From assembly GCA_036557885.1 (NCBI GenBank), contig DATBGS010000005.1, positions 1 through 64,000 on the forward strand: a stretch of 64,000 nt of DNA, in the 5' to 3' direction. The notes below the pieces were generated by a model. The model was not told the origin of the DNA. It did not search any database and saw nothing but the letters and a program-made list of their open reading frames with translations. The stretch is from DATBGS01 sp036557885. Its GTDB lineage: Bacteria > Chloroflexota > Ktedonobacteria > Ktedonobacterales > DATBGS01. Position 1 is the first letter of the stretch. Each line of letters begins with the position of its first letter. The position numbers and the translations under genes are program-made. This document shows, one piece after another, positions 8,927-17,700 of this stretch.

Positions 8927-10154
8927 TTAGCCGCTGATGTGATCGGCTGCATCCAGCGTAGGCATCATAGTTGGCTCGCTCCTGGTCATGAGGTGGGCGG
9001 AGATAATCTCAATCAGTTCCTCAGATGCTTGCGCTTCAGCGTACTGCAAGGCCGGGAACTGGACGCAATCTGCTCCAACATCGAGTACCATCCACACTAT
9101 AGTCGCATCACGACGTTGAATTGCGAAGATGAGGGGAGCTCCACCTACAGGACTGGTGGTTCGAGTGCCACTTTCCCATATTCAATCAACACATATACCC
9201 GATCCACATCCCCAGCGTGCAAAGCGGTTTGCAGGTCATGCCGCCGTCCCCAACATGCGGCCATCACATTGGGGCCTATACGCGCTCCAACTTCATCGAG
9301 TAGCGCTTCCACTTCCTTGTGGAGATAGACTACGGCCAGCGCCCTGGCGGTTTCGCCGATCTGATTGCTGGCATGGAAGCGTCTGCCTCGTGCAGCAGGT
9401 GCATAATGGACAAATGCCCATGAGGCTGTCCAAACCAGCGCGGTGTCATGATCAGCGTCGCGGTAGTGGACATCGACCCCGGCGGCGAGCAAATGGCGTA
9501 TCAGCCTGTCATTTCCCTTAGAAGCAGCGAACATCAAGGCGGTGGCTCCGTAATCATTGACTGCGTCCACCGAAGCATCTGCCACCAGCAGAAGGATGAC
9601 AAGATCAGCTTGCCCTCCTTTACAGACCACCATGAGAGCTGTTTCCTCATCCTCGCCTGGCAGGGCGGGCGAACCCCCCGCCTGAAGTAAATCCTTGACA
9701 ATCTCCAGTTCACCCACTCGTACCCATTCCCCTAAAGAAAATCCCGTCTGCTCACGTGCTAAGCGCGCAAACACGTTATCGTCAGCGACCATTGCGTGCT
9801 GGCTCACTGACCTCGTGTGCTTCCCATCAGAGGGCGCATGCAACCAGTCCCAGGTGAAATGTCTGCTCATCTGCTCAGCGCAGGAGAGTTTGTTGGAGGT
9901 TCTGGCATAGCCCAAGGGTGTCCAGCCCCAACGCATTCGTCGAGTGGGATCCGCTCCAGCAGTCAGCAGATCTCCGACGATGGGGTCTTGATAGTAGAAA
10001 CAGGCGGCATATAAGGCAGCCTCGCCATTCTGGTCGCAAGGTTGGGGTCGGCACCACCAGCGAGCAACAGGTCAACCACTGTCAGGTGACCATGCTCTGC
10101 CCCACCTCCATCGATGTATGCGCTGCTCAAAACTGACGCTGAAGTCCTCAGCAA
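8927..10154 (-). pseudogene. Ankyrin-repeat protein, frameshifted
   Basis: Three minus-strand frames together form an ankyrin array. The 5' part is HGHLTVVDLLLAGGADPN (about 10110-10020). The main part is 9936-9145, with ETALMVVCKGGQADLVILLL and GATALMFAASKGNDRLIRHLL. The 3' part continues after a one-base frameshift near 9142 with GAPLIFAIQRRDATIVWMVL and stops at TAA 8929-8927. A second frameshift lies near 10015. Ankyrin repeats bind protein partners and no catalytic domain is present. The two breaks suggest decay, though sequencing error in an otherwise good gene cannot be excluded. Confidence 0.7.
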
Positions 10155-10417
10155 AGCCCCCGTAGGGAAAGAAGCACCCCTCCCTTCTTGTACAATCCAG
10201 CGCTATATCGCCAGCACTGACCAGGGCGCAGCAATGTACGACAGCCAAGGAGGCACACGGCTGGTTGTGGCACTGCCGTCCCCTGCCGAACCAATCAGGC
10301 CAGAGTGTCTCCGATGAAGTGTCTGCGTACTGGCTCACTCTTTCTGCTCGCCGATGCAACCGAAGGTGTGAGAGCCATCCTGGAGAACTACCTGGAGAGG
10401 AGAGGAGCAGCTCCGCT

Positions 10418-11194
10418 TCAGCGCAGGTCAGCGAGATACTGCGCGACGGTTTCAGCGTGCGGGAGACGCGCCTCCTCTCCCTCGCGCAGGAGTGCGGGCA
10501 CGGATGCGGCGAGGGCGGCGCTCAGTGCCCCGAGCTCAGCCGCGCCTACGTGGGTTTCCCCGAAGCGCGCGAGGGTTTCAGCGGACAGGTCGTCGTAACC
10601 GCGCGCCTGCACCGCGGTCAATCCGTGGCGGAGGCAGGCCAGCGAGAGTGCGTGGTCGCGCACGGCACCAACATAATGCTCAGCCTGCCAGACACGCCTG
10701 CGCTCGATGCACGCACGTGCGTGAAGTGCGTAGATAACGCCCCATCCGAAGAGGTCAAAAGCGACCGCCGGTGTGGGATTGGAGAGGTGAGGAGCAACCG
10801 CCGACATGGGAATCTCGGACTCGCCCGCCGCTGTCTCGCCGAAGAGCAGCCGGAAACGTGGCCCAGCGGGACGGAACTGCGCCGCTGGCGTCATCGAGAG
10901 GTCGCACTGCAGCGCGTCTGGGAGCAGGAACACGCGGTAGGTGGTCGGACCGTGCTGGAGATCAGCTAGGTGCACCGCATCGAACTCGTCGAGGAGCGTG
11001 CGCGTCCAGTCCTTGAACACGTCTGCGACCGGCACGTGGTCAGCGATGCCGAAGGTGAGGTCCAGGTCGGAGAAGCGGTCGCCGCCGCCAAGGGCGAGCG
11101 AGCCTACGGCGGCTCCAGCCACAACGCGCTCATCCTGTTGCGCGAGTCGGAGGAGGCGGTCGCGGAGCGCCTCCCGCTGCTCAACGGTAAACAT
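10418..11194 (-). CDS. Nucleotidyltransferase-fold protein (adenylyltransferase-like)
   Basis: Start ATG 11194 is chosen because AGAGGAG lies about 9 bases upstream and the in-frame extension to 11263 is unlike the family. The 258-residue product has the Pol-beta nucleotidyltransferase signature GSLALGGGDRFSDLDLTF (about residues 30-47), with GS and the DxD metal pair, followed by an alpha-helical C-terminal half. The fold transfers AMP or another nucleotide to a small molecule or RNA; antibiotic adenylyltransferases belong to it. Substrate is unknown. Its GC content appears higher than that of the neighbouring pseudogenes, which may indicate separate acquisition. Confidence 0.75.
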   Translation of the reverse strand: MFTVEQREALRDRLLRLAQQDERVVAGAAVGSLALGGGDRFSDLDLTFGIADHVPVADVFKDWTRTLLDEFDAVHLADLQHGPTTYRVFLLPDALQCDLSMTPAAQFRPAGPRFRLLFGETAAGESEIPMSAVAPHLSNPTPAVAFDLFGWGVIYALHARACIERRRVWQAEHYVGAVRDHALSLACLRHGLTAVQARGYDDLSAETLARFGETHVGAAELGALSAALAASVPALLREGEEARLPHAETVAQYLADLR

Positions 11195-11379
11195 GAGGCA
11201 CGCTCCTCTCTCTGCCGTAGCGGGCACGGCTCCAGCCATCCTGGGTCGAAGACACCGTGACATGCCAGGTCAGGGGCATCGGTCGTTTCCAGCCCCATGC
11301 TGCTGGGCTAGCCAGGCGAAACCTCTTCCGCTGCGGGAGTCCTAAGTTGCTACTGTAGCACATGGGGAGTGCGTTGGCG

Positions 11380-11724
11380 TCAGCAGAAGCTCTCATGCCT
11401 CCAGTCTACCACATTGCTCAGTAGTTCTGCTCTCCGCGATAGCAGCACCTTGAATGATTTCAGCAGTATATTCTCCGGCTTGATGTCGCGGTGGATCAGC
11501 TTCTGATCATGAGTATAGGGTGTGCCCTCCTCCACACCAAAATCAAGGACGCACACAATGTTCGGATGAAGCAGCGCCGCAATGATTTGTGCGTCCTGGC
11601 GAAACTGCTCGACCTCTCCTACGATTGCCAGGATAGTGAGTGACAGCTTGATGATGCCAAAGCCGAGTATACGCTCATAAAGACATGTGTTCGGCTGGTC
11701 GTGAATATTAACACCTGGCGGCAT
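11380..11724 (-). pseudogene. Ser/Thr protein kinase relic
   Basis: The frame holds two recognisable kinase pieces: FRQDAQIIAALLHPNIVCVL-DFG from the N-lobe and KLIHRDIKPENILL from the catalytic loop. They are joined directly (GTPY-THDQ), so the 40-50 residues between them, including the hinge, are deleted. Sequence before and after is unlike a kinase. It cannot encode an active enzyme. Confidence 0.75.
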
Positions 11725-12051
11725 CAGGAGGAGGAACTTCAGGCGCCTGCTGCCCGCCGTCTGCGCAGCGTAGGAAATTAGCCTCAGGCCCGCGCAAGCG
11801 ATGCCCCAGTGTTATGCAGCCACGCGAGCACCGGAGCGCGTTTTTCCGCTGTGCGGAGGTATCATGTGCATGTGGCGATGGAGGCGGCAATGGTTCTCAA
11901 GACCTGGATGCTTTCGCACTTTACAAGCAAATCCTCTCCTTCTTCCCAAAGTCCCCAAAAAGCCGGAAAATCTCCGCGTAAACTGCGGAGATTTTCCGCT
12001 ACAATACCTGTATAGACTCTTCGTTGCTCATTCAGTCTAGGAGAAAGTAGA
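11725..12051. other. Intergenic with the CRISPR-operon regulatory region
   Basis: The left half shows no gene. The right half holds a 35-bp inverted repeat and a promoter-like TACAAT ahead of the WYL regulator. Confidence 0.5.
11964..11998. promoter_or_regulatory. Perfect inverted repeat, candidate operator of the cas operon
   Basis: Arms CGGAAAATCTCCGC and GCGGAGATTTTCCG (14 bp, no mismatch) flank a 7-base spacer. A TACAAT box at 12000-12005 follows immediately, so a protein bound here would cover the -35 region. The ATG of the WYL regulator is 53 bases downstream. Autorepression by that regulator is an inference. No T-run follows, so a terminator is less likely. Confidence 0.6.
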
Positions 12052-13110
12052 ATGCCAGAGCAAGAATCAGTCAAGCGCGTCGAGCGCCTGGTCAAGCTAG
12101 TCATCCTGTTCATCAAACAGCCTGAGCGTCACTGGCGTACCAGCGAGATCGCCAAGTTGACGCACGTCTCCATAGACACTGCCTTTCGTGATTTACAAGA
12201 CCTGTCCCGAACCGGCGCCCTCCCGCTCAGTTCAGAAGGCACGACCAGGGATTTCGTCTGGTTTCTTTTGCCTGAGAGTCAGGCCGAACTCCCTCCGCTA
12301 CGCCTGGAGTACGCTGAGGGTGCCGCCATGTATGCCGCTTTGAAAATGCTCAGCCAATTGCATGACGGGCAGAATGCTGCCGTCAATGCAGCCATTCTTC
12401 ATTTGATTGGTGTCCTGCCTACACCACTGCGCCCCCACCTGGAAGCCATCGCTAAACAGCAGGAGCAGCCAGCCGTAGCCCAGGACCATCTCTCTAATCT
12501 ATTTGAGGCTTTGAGCCAGGGGTGGGTGCTTCGTCGCGTGGTGAAACTGCATTATGAGCCGCTTCATCTCACTCCCTACACCTGCCAATTTCATCCATAC
12601 TTGCTGGAGCCATCAGCCATTGGCCGCACACTCTACTTCATTGGCTACAGCGACCCCCCTAAGGCGCTGCGCACCTACAAGCTGGAGCGCGTGCGTTATG
12701 CGGAACTTACCAAAGAGCCTTTTGAGATTCCAGACGACTTTGACGGGCTAGCCCTCTTACGCAAAGCCTGGGGCGTCATGTATGGCGATGGCGAAGTAGC
12801 TCGCGTCAAACTACACTTTACCCAATTTGTCAGCAAACGGGTGCGGGAAACGCGCTGGCATCCCAGCGAAACAGTCACCCACCACCCAGGCGGCTTGCTC
12901 TGGGAGGCCGACATCAGCGATGTGACCGAGATTCGCCCCTGGATTCGCAGCTGGGGCGCAGACTGCGAAGTCCTGGAGCCAGCCAGCTTACGTAAGGAGT
13001 TGATCAGAGAGGCGCAGCGCTTTTCAAAGCTTTACGGCATTGAGCCAAAAGGCGCTTCCGGCACGGATAGAGAGCAAAGCTTGTTCGAAGATTTGTTTGG
13101 AGAGGAGTAA
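12052..13110 (+). CDS. WYL-domain transcriptional regulator of the CRISPR-Cas operon
   Basis: The 352-residue protein has an N-terminal winged HTH (about 1-65; WRTSEIAKLTHVSIDTAFRDL) and a WYL domain (about 165-240, with YEPLHLTPYTCQFHPYLLEP and LYFIGYSDPPKALRTYKLER). A C-terminal WCX-type extension runs to about 330. WYL domains bind nucleotide or nucleic-acid ligands, and WYL proteins regulate several cas loci; Sll7009 of Synechocystis is a known negative regulator. The gene ends 5 bases before cas3 and is first in the operon, directly after the palindrome at 11964-11998. Start ATG 12052 is preceded by AGGAGAAAG. Confidence 0.85.
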   Translation: MPEQESVKRVERLVKLVILFIKQPERHWRTSEIAKLTHVSIDTAFRDLQDLSRTGALPLSSEGTTRDFVWFLLPESQAELPPLRLEYAEGAAMYAALKMLSQLHDGQNAAVNAAILHLIGVLPTPLRPHLEAIAKQQEQPAVAQDHLSNLFEALSQGWVLRRVVKLHYEPLHLTPYTCQFHPYLLEPSAIGRTLYFIGYSDPPKALRTYKLERVRYAELTKEPFEIPDDFDGLALLRKAWGVMYGDGEVARVKLHFTQFVSKRVRETRWHPSETVTHHPGGLLWEADISDVTEIRPWIRSWGADCEVLEPASLRKELIREAQRFSKLYGIEPKGASGTDREQSLFEDLFGEE

Positions 13111-13115
13111 ACCGC

Positions 13116-15689
13116 ATGAAGCCGTACCCCTATCAGTTGCGACTACATGAACACCTCAAAGCAGGGAAAAACGTGATTCTCCAGGCGCCAACGGGTGCCG
13201 GGAAAACGCGCGCGGCCCTCTATCCCTTTATGGAAACACTAGAGCGCTGGAGTGACAAAGACCTGCCATCGGATGCGCCCTTGCCGCTTACCTGTCGCTA
13301 TGCCGTCCCCATGCGCGTGCTAGCAACCCAATTTGAGCGCGAATATCAGGAGCGCTTTGCCAGAATGGAACAAAGGCGCGCAACGCGCCTCTCAGACACG
13401 TACACCAGCAAACTCAGCATCAAGGTGCCAGCCATCCAGACCGGCGAGACACAAGACGACCCCAGGTTTGAATCGCCGCTGACCTTTTGCACCATTGACC
13501 AACTGCTGGCAAGCTTCATTGGCACACCCTATTCCCTTGGACTCCGACAGGCCAACCTCAACGTTGGCGCTGTGATTGGCTCCTTTCTGGTTCTGGACGA
13601 GTTCCACCTCTACCCGCTGGAGCCTTCCGGCAATGGCGCGCGCATGACTACGCTTGCCATGCTGCGGCTGCTCAAGGGGCTGAGTCCCTTCGTCCTGATG
13701 ACCGCTACGTTTTCAACGTCGTTGCTTGAGCGGCTGGCTGGGCTGCTCGATGCGGCTGTGGTGCGCGTGGATGATCATAACGAGTTGCAGCAGATAATGC
13801 AGGGACGTCAGCGCATCATCCGCCAGGAAAACGCTGTAATGACGCCCGAAGCCATCCTTACAGCGCATGCAGCAGCAGCAGAGCGTCGTGCGGGCGCATC
13901 GCTGGTCGCGTGCAACACTGTCGCACGCGCGCAAGAGTTGTACAGCCAACTGCGCGAGGCGCTCTCCCAGCGCGAGCAGCAAAAAACTCGGCTTATCTTG
14001 CTGCACAGCCGCTTCACGCCTGCTGATCGCAAGGCAAAAAGCGATAATTTGGAGGCCTGGTTGGGCAATGAGCAATGGAAAGGGGGGTCTTTTCAGGGAG
14101 AGGATACCATCGTAGTCGGCACGCAGGTCGTAGAAGTGGGCCTCAACATCTCGGCGGGCGTCCTGCACACCGAATTGGCCCCAGCCAACAGCCTCATCCA
14201 GCGCGCGGGCCGCTGCGCACGCTTTCCTGAGCAGCAGGGCGAAGTCATCGTTTATCGCATCCCGCCGCGAGAGAATGGCAACGTCTCTTTTCTGCCTTAC
14301 GAAGCGCTATTGTGTCAGACAACCTGGCAACATCTAGAAGAGATGATAACCCAAAGCGGTGAGCCAGCGCTCCCATTTGGCTTCAACGAAGAGCAAACGC
14401 TGATTGATACTGTCCACACACAAGAAGACGAGCGAATGCTCAGGCTCTTTGAGCAAACTGAAGGGCAGATGAAGCACACCATCATGGAGGTGCTGGAGTC
14501 ACATGAGCGCGGGAAGGAGGGAGAGCTTATCCGCGATGCCCGGCAGGTATCCGTGCTGGTGCATCCCATGACAGAGCAGACCATCACCACCAACCCATTC
14601 ACCTGGGAAAGCTTTAGCCTGCGTCCTGGTACGCTCATGGGTGCGTGGAATACTCTTGATGAGCGCAGGGCCGCATTGGGGCCGAATGCTCCAGAGTGGG
14701 TGATGAAGCAACTGATTGCGGTGGGCGATGCCACTGGCAAGGAAGAGGAGGACAGCCGCCGCGAGCAAGTGTACACTTGGGACACCATCACCAACGTCAG
14801 CCAGATTGCCGGGGCGTCGCTGCTGGCGCTGCCGCCAGAGCTGGCAACTTATGATAGCGAGCTAGGCTTCCGGCTACTCGCACCAGAAGACCAGGTGGCA
14901 ACCAAGTGGGAAAGCCGCCAGGTTGGTCCAGGGCCAGCCAGACGCGATAAAGGTAAGCGCGTGCAGCGTAGCTATATAGAGCATATCACCGGCTTGCTGC
15001 GCGCCTACGAGTGGAGCGTGCAGCGCGAACTGGCCTGGGTCGCCGCCAGGCTGGGGCGGGCGCTCTCGCTCTCGCCAGAGAGTATAGACCAGGCTGCGCG
15101 GTTGGCAATTGCCTGCCATGACATCGGCAAGCTGGGCACCGCCTGGCAGCAATGGGCGCGGGATTGGCAGAAGCTACTCGTTGAAAAACATGGACAGCAA
15201 TACGCCATCCAGCCAGGGCGCGAGTTCCTGGCAAAGACCGATGGGTTGACGAAGTGGAAAGAGGAAGATGCTCTCAAAAGCCAGCTTCCCAGGAAGCGCC
15301 TGCCTCATCATGCCTGCGCTGGGGTCATAGCAAGCGCCATGCTCGTTGGGCAACGCCTGATGGCGGCGAATCAACAAACAGGGCTGGCACTGACTAAGGC
15401 AACACTGAGCGCCATTGCGCGGCACCACGCGCCCACTGCCACAACCTATCAAGCTATCACCTGGGAAGACGCTGTTAAGCCTGTCATTCAGGAGGCGCTG
15501 AGAGCATGCCGTCTGTCAGATGATCTTACCGGGCTGAATCTGACCCAGCTTCCAGATGGCAGCGTCTCAAATGATTGGCTGCTCAAGCCTGGCTACGACG
15601 CCCCAACAGACCTGTTCGCCACCTGGCTGGGCTTTGTGCTCGTGCGAACGCTCCGCCTCTGCGACCAGCGCGCAGAGCGGGAGTGGTAA
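13116..15689 (+). CDS. cas3: Cas3 helicase-nuclease, helicase N-terminal and HD C-terminal
   Basis: The 857-residue protein has helicase motifs first: Walker A QAPTGAGKT (residues 23-31), DEFH (about 161), TAT (196-198), and the C-terminal RecA motifs VVGTQVVEVGLNIS and QRAGRCAR. The HD nuclease follows: YIEHITGLL, then ACHDIGKLG with His668-Asp669, then LPHHACAG and ARHHAP. Cas3 is recruited by Cascade to the R-loop and unwinds and degrades target DNA. The usual order is HD first, so this fusion is reversed. It begins 5 bases after the WYL gene and ends 61 bases before cas8, with a hairpin between. Confidence 0.93.
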   Translation: MKPYPYQLRLHEHLKAGKNVILQAPTGAGKTRAALYPFMETLERWSDKDLPSDAPLPLTCRYAVPMRVLATQFEREYQERFARMEQRRATRLSDTYTSKLSIKVPAIQTGETQDDPRFESPLTFCTIDQLLASFIGTPYSLGLRQANLNVGAVIGSFLVLDEFHLYPLEPSGNGARMTTLAMLRLLKGLSPFVLMTATFSTSLLERLAGLLDAAVVRVDDHNELQQIMQGRQRIIRQENAVMTPEAILTAHAAAAERRAGASLVACNTVARAQELYSQLREALSQREQQKTRLILLHSRFTPADRKAKSDNLEAWLGNEQWKGGSFQGEDTIVVGTQVVEVGLNISAGVLHTELAPANSLIQRAGRCARFPEQQGEVIVYRIPPRENGNVSFLPYEALLCQTTWQHLEEMITQSGEPALPFGFNEEQTLIDTVHTQEDERMLRLFEQTEGQMKHTIMEVLESHERGKEGELIRDARQVSVLVHPMTEQTITTNPFTWESFSLRPGTLMGAWNTLDERRAALGPNAPEWVMKQLIAVGDATGKEEEDSRREQVYTWDTITNVSQIAGASLLALPPELATYDSELGFRLLAPEDQVATKWESRQVGPGPARRDKGKRVQRSYIEHITGLLRAYEWSVQRELAWVAARLGRALSLSPESIDQAARLAIACHDIGKLGTAWQQWARDWQKLLVEKHGQQYAIQPGREFLAKTDGLTKWKEEDALKSQLPRKRLPHHACAGVIASAMLVGQRLMAANQQTGLALTKATLSAIARHHAPTATTYQAITWEDAVKPVIQEALRACRLSDDLTGLNLTQLPDGSVSNDWLLKPGYDAPTDLFATWLGFVLVRTLRLCDQRAEREW

Positions 15690-15702
15690 TGAATATTCCC
15701 TC

Positions 15703-15732
15703 AGCCGCTTCATCTTTACCGATGAAGCGGCT
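15703..15732 (+). terminator. Intra-operon hairpin between cas3 and cas8
   Basis: AGCCGCTTCATC pairs perfectly with GATGAAGCGGCT around the loop TTTACC (12-bp stem). It is followed by ACAAG and the ribosome binding site of cas8, without a T-run. It may be an attenuator, an RNA processing site or an mRNA stabiliser that sets the ratio of Cas3 to Cascade; which one is not visible. Confidence 0.5.
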
Positions 15733-15750
15733 ACAAGAAAGGAGGAGTGT

Positions 15751-17634
15751 ATGCCCAACGTGTTTTACTCGGACAACAACACTGGCACACCAGCCGATCC
15801 TCTCAAAGCAGTGGGGCTGGCGGAAATCCTGGCTGCCTGGCTAGACAAGCTGGGACGCACCAGCACCGTCATCATTGAAGACAAAGGCGGCTATTACGAG
15901 CTTTCCTTAGCACCGGGTGTCTCTCTTGAGCTTGAAGACATCGCGCAGATTCACGCACCATTTGCTGTTGGGCGAGGCAAGAAGCTCGTCAAAAAGCCAA
16001 CAGAGAAAGAAAAGGCGAAGGCGGGCGAGGCGGTTAGGCCGCAGGATGGCTTCCCCTATGATGAACGGCGCGCGCAGGCATCCGACTACTTTGCGAAATC
16101 AAGAACCCTGGCAGCGGCAGACCGAGAGCGATTCAGGACTAACCCAGAGGAGTTTGGCGTTTCCAAACCAGACCCCGATCTGGGCCTGTATGTGTGCTTG
16201 AATCACTTTAAGATAGCCGATGGCTACAACATGCTCTGCCTGCAATGGGGGGTGCAGGATACTGCCAGCTTTCAGGCAAATCTGGCGCTGCTATTGGAAG
16301 CCTTCTCCCAGCACCCCAACGCGACAGAGAAGGCTGCTGAGCGTTGGGACGCGCTTGTCAAAGAAGGGAAGCTTTCGGGCAAAGGGGATGTCACCTTGTT
16401 GCAAGTGGTGAATCCGGCCAGCGGCAAGGGCGGCAACAATCCCAAGGCCAACGGGATTGGCATGGGCAACCTGGATGGCTTCTGGCTGACCGAATATCTG
16501 AAGTTTGTGGGCTTTTTCACGATTGCCGCGCCGCTGCTGGTACAGGGAGGCAAAGATCGCAAGACCTACGTGCTGCATCCTATCAGGGTAGAACTTTCGT
16601 CGCTGCGCGCAGTGATGCGCGATTTCCGCGAAAGTTTCCGCAGCAGCACTGCCGTCAAGCTGGATATTCTTGCCGTCCTGCACTTTACGCAAACGCTGGT
16701 GACAGCCATCCAGCAGGCGCTTCAAGCCAACGAGCGAACAGACCCACTGCTGGCGCTCGCCAATCAACAGCCCAAGATTACCGACATCGGGCGCGGCTTC
16801 GACAACGCTTTCTACAAAGATATGGGGTCGGCCTACGCCACGATGAACCTCGCGACCATCAACCTTCCTGGCTGGCTCGCCCCCATCATCACCAGTGATG
16901 ATGCTGCTCACTCGCTGAAAGCGCTTGAGGAGCATATCAAAGTCATCAGGAGTATTGCTTTACCGAAAGGAGAAGAAGGGTCAGAAGAGCTGGAACTCTT
17001 ACGGCGCTATCGAGATTTCGTCTCAGGCCACGACACTGAGATGTTCTTCGATTTTGCTGCCCGCTACGGCGATTACTACCTGGGGAAGCGGTACCGCAAC
17101 CATTGGGCCGCTCAGTTCACAACGGAGGGAATCACAACACTTATGGCACAGGCAAAGGAGCGAGAGAAACTCAGCCCCATTCTGGAAAACCAAGGATTCC
17201 AAGCAATTGCGGCAGCCATTCGCCGCGCTACGGTTATCGCGCAGTTTCAGGCCGCACGAGAGGGCGGCTATCCCTACGAGGTGCGCTATGGCCTGGGGCA
17301 GCAACTACTGCGCGCTGCCGCCTATCCAGAGGAGTTCATGGCGGCGTTGAGCGAATTTTTGCAATCCTATAACGCCGAAAACGCGCGCATCGCTGAACGC
17401 ATTGCCAAGGGGTCGCTCAAGAACACAGGCCGAAACCGGCGGGCAATGGTACAGACCGAGCACATCAAGGAGATTGTGCGTTTGGTAGATACCTACGAAT
17501 CATCGGAACTGATCTGCAAGATGCTCGTGGCTTATGGCTACGCACGCGACCCCTACACCCCCGAAGACAAGACGACGCTCGCAGCAGCGGAGGGCGAAGT
17601 AGAAGGCGAAGCCCCTGAAGAGGAAGAACAATAG
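15751..17634 (+). CDS. Divergent Cas8-like large subunit of a type I effector
   Basis: I assign this 627-residue protein by position: it lies between cas3 and cas7-cas5, where the Cascade large subunit is encoded. I cannot place it in a named Cas8 family from sequence. It starts at ATG 15751 behind GGAGG, is mixed alpha/beta at the N-terminus (about 1-330, with LYVCLNHFKIADGYNMLCLQWG), is mostly helical later, and has an acidic C-terminal tail (EVEGEAPEEEEQ). No HD motif and no GGDD are present, which argues against Cas10d of type I-D. Large subunits recognise the PAM and hold the non-target strand. An I-A or I-B relative is the likeliest reading. Confidence 0.65.
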   Translation: MPNVFYSDNNTGTPADPLKAVGLAEILAAWLDKLGRTSTVIIEDKGGYYELSLAPGVSLELEDIAQIHAPFAVGRGKKLVKKPTEKEKAKAGEAVRPQDGFPYDERRAQASDYFAKSRTLAAADRERFRTNPEEFGVSKPDPDLGLYVCLNHFKIADGYNMLCLQWGVQDTASFQANLALLLEAFSQHPNATEKAAERWDALVKEGKLSGKGDVTLLQVVNPASGKGGNNPKANGIGMGNLDGFWLTEYLKFVGFFTIAAPLLVQGGKDRKTYVLHPIRVELSSLRAVMRDFRESFRSSTAVKLDILAVLHFTQTLVTAIQQALQANERTDPLLALANQQPKITDIGRGFDNAFYKDMGSAYATMNLATINLPGWLAPIITSDDAAHSLKALEEHIKVIRSIALPKGEEGSEELELLRRYRDFVSGHDTEMFFDFAARYGDYYLGKRYRNHWAAQFTTEGITTLMAQAKEREKLSPILENQGFQAIAAAIRRATVIAQFQAAREGGYPYEVRYGLGQQLLRAAAYPEEFMAALSEFLQSYNAENARIAERIAKGSLKNTGRNRRAMVQTEHIKEIVRLVDTYESSELICKMLVAYGYARDPYTPEDKTTLAAAEGEVEGEAPEEEEQ

Positions 17635-17700
17635 CGTTCAGCAGTTTTGCACAGAGATTTGCATTCAGAATTACAGCTTGTATAGAAAGGGTCAAAAGTC

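Noticed and set aside
15751..17634. Type I-D assignment through Cas10d
   Set aside because: The large subunit has no HD motif and no GGDD-like palm, and HD is on Cas3 instead.
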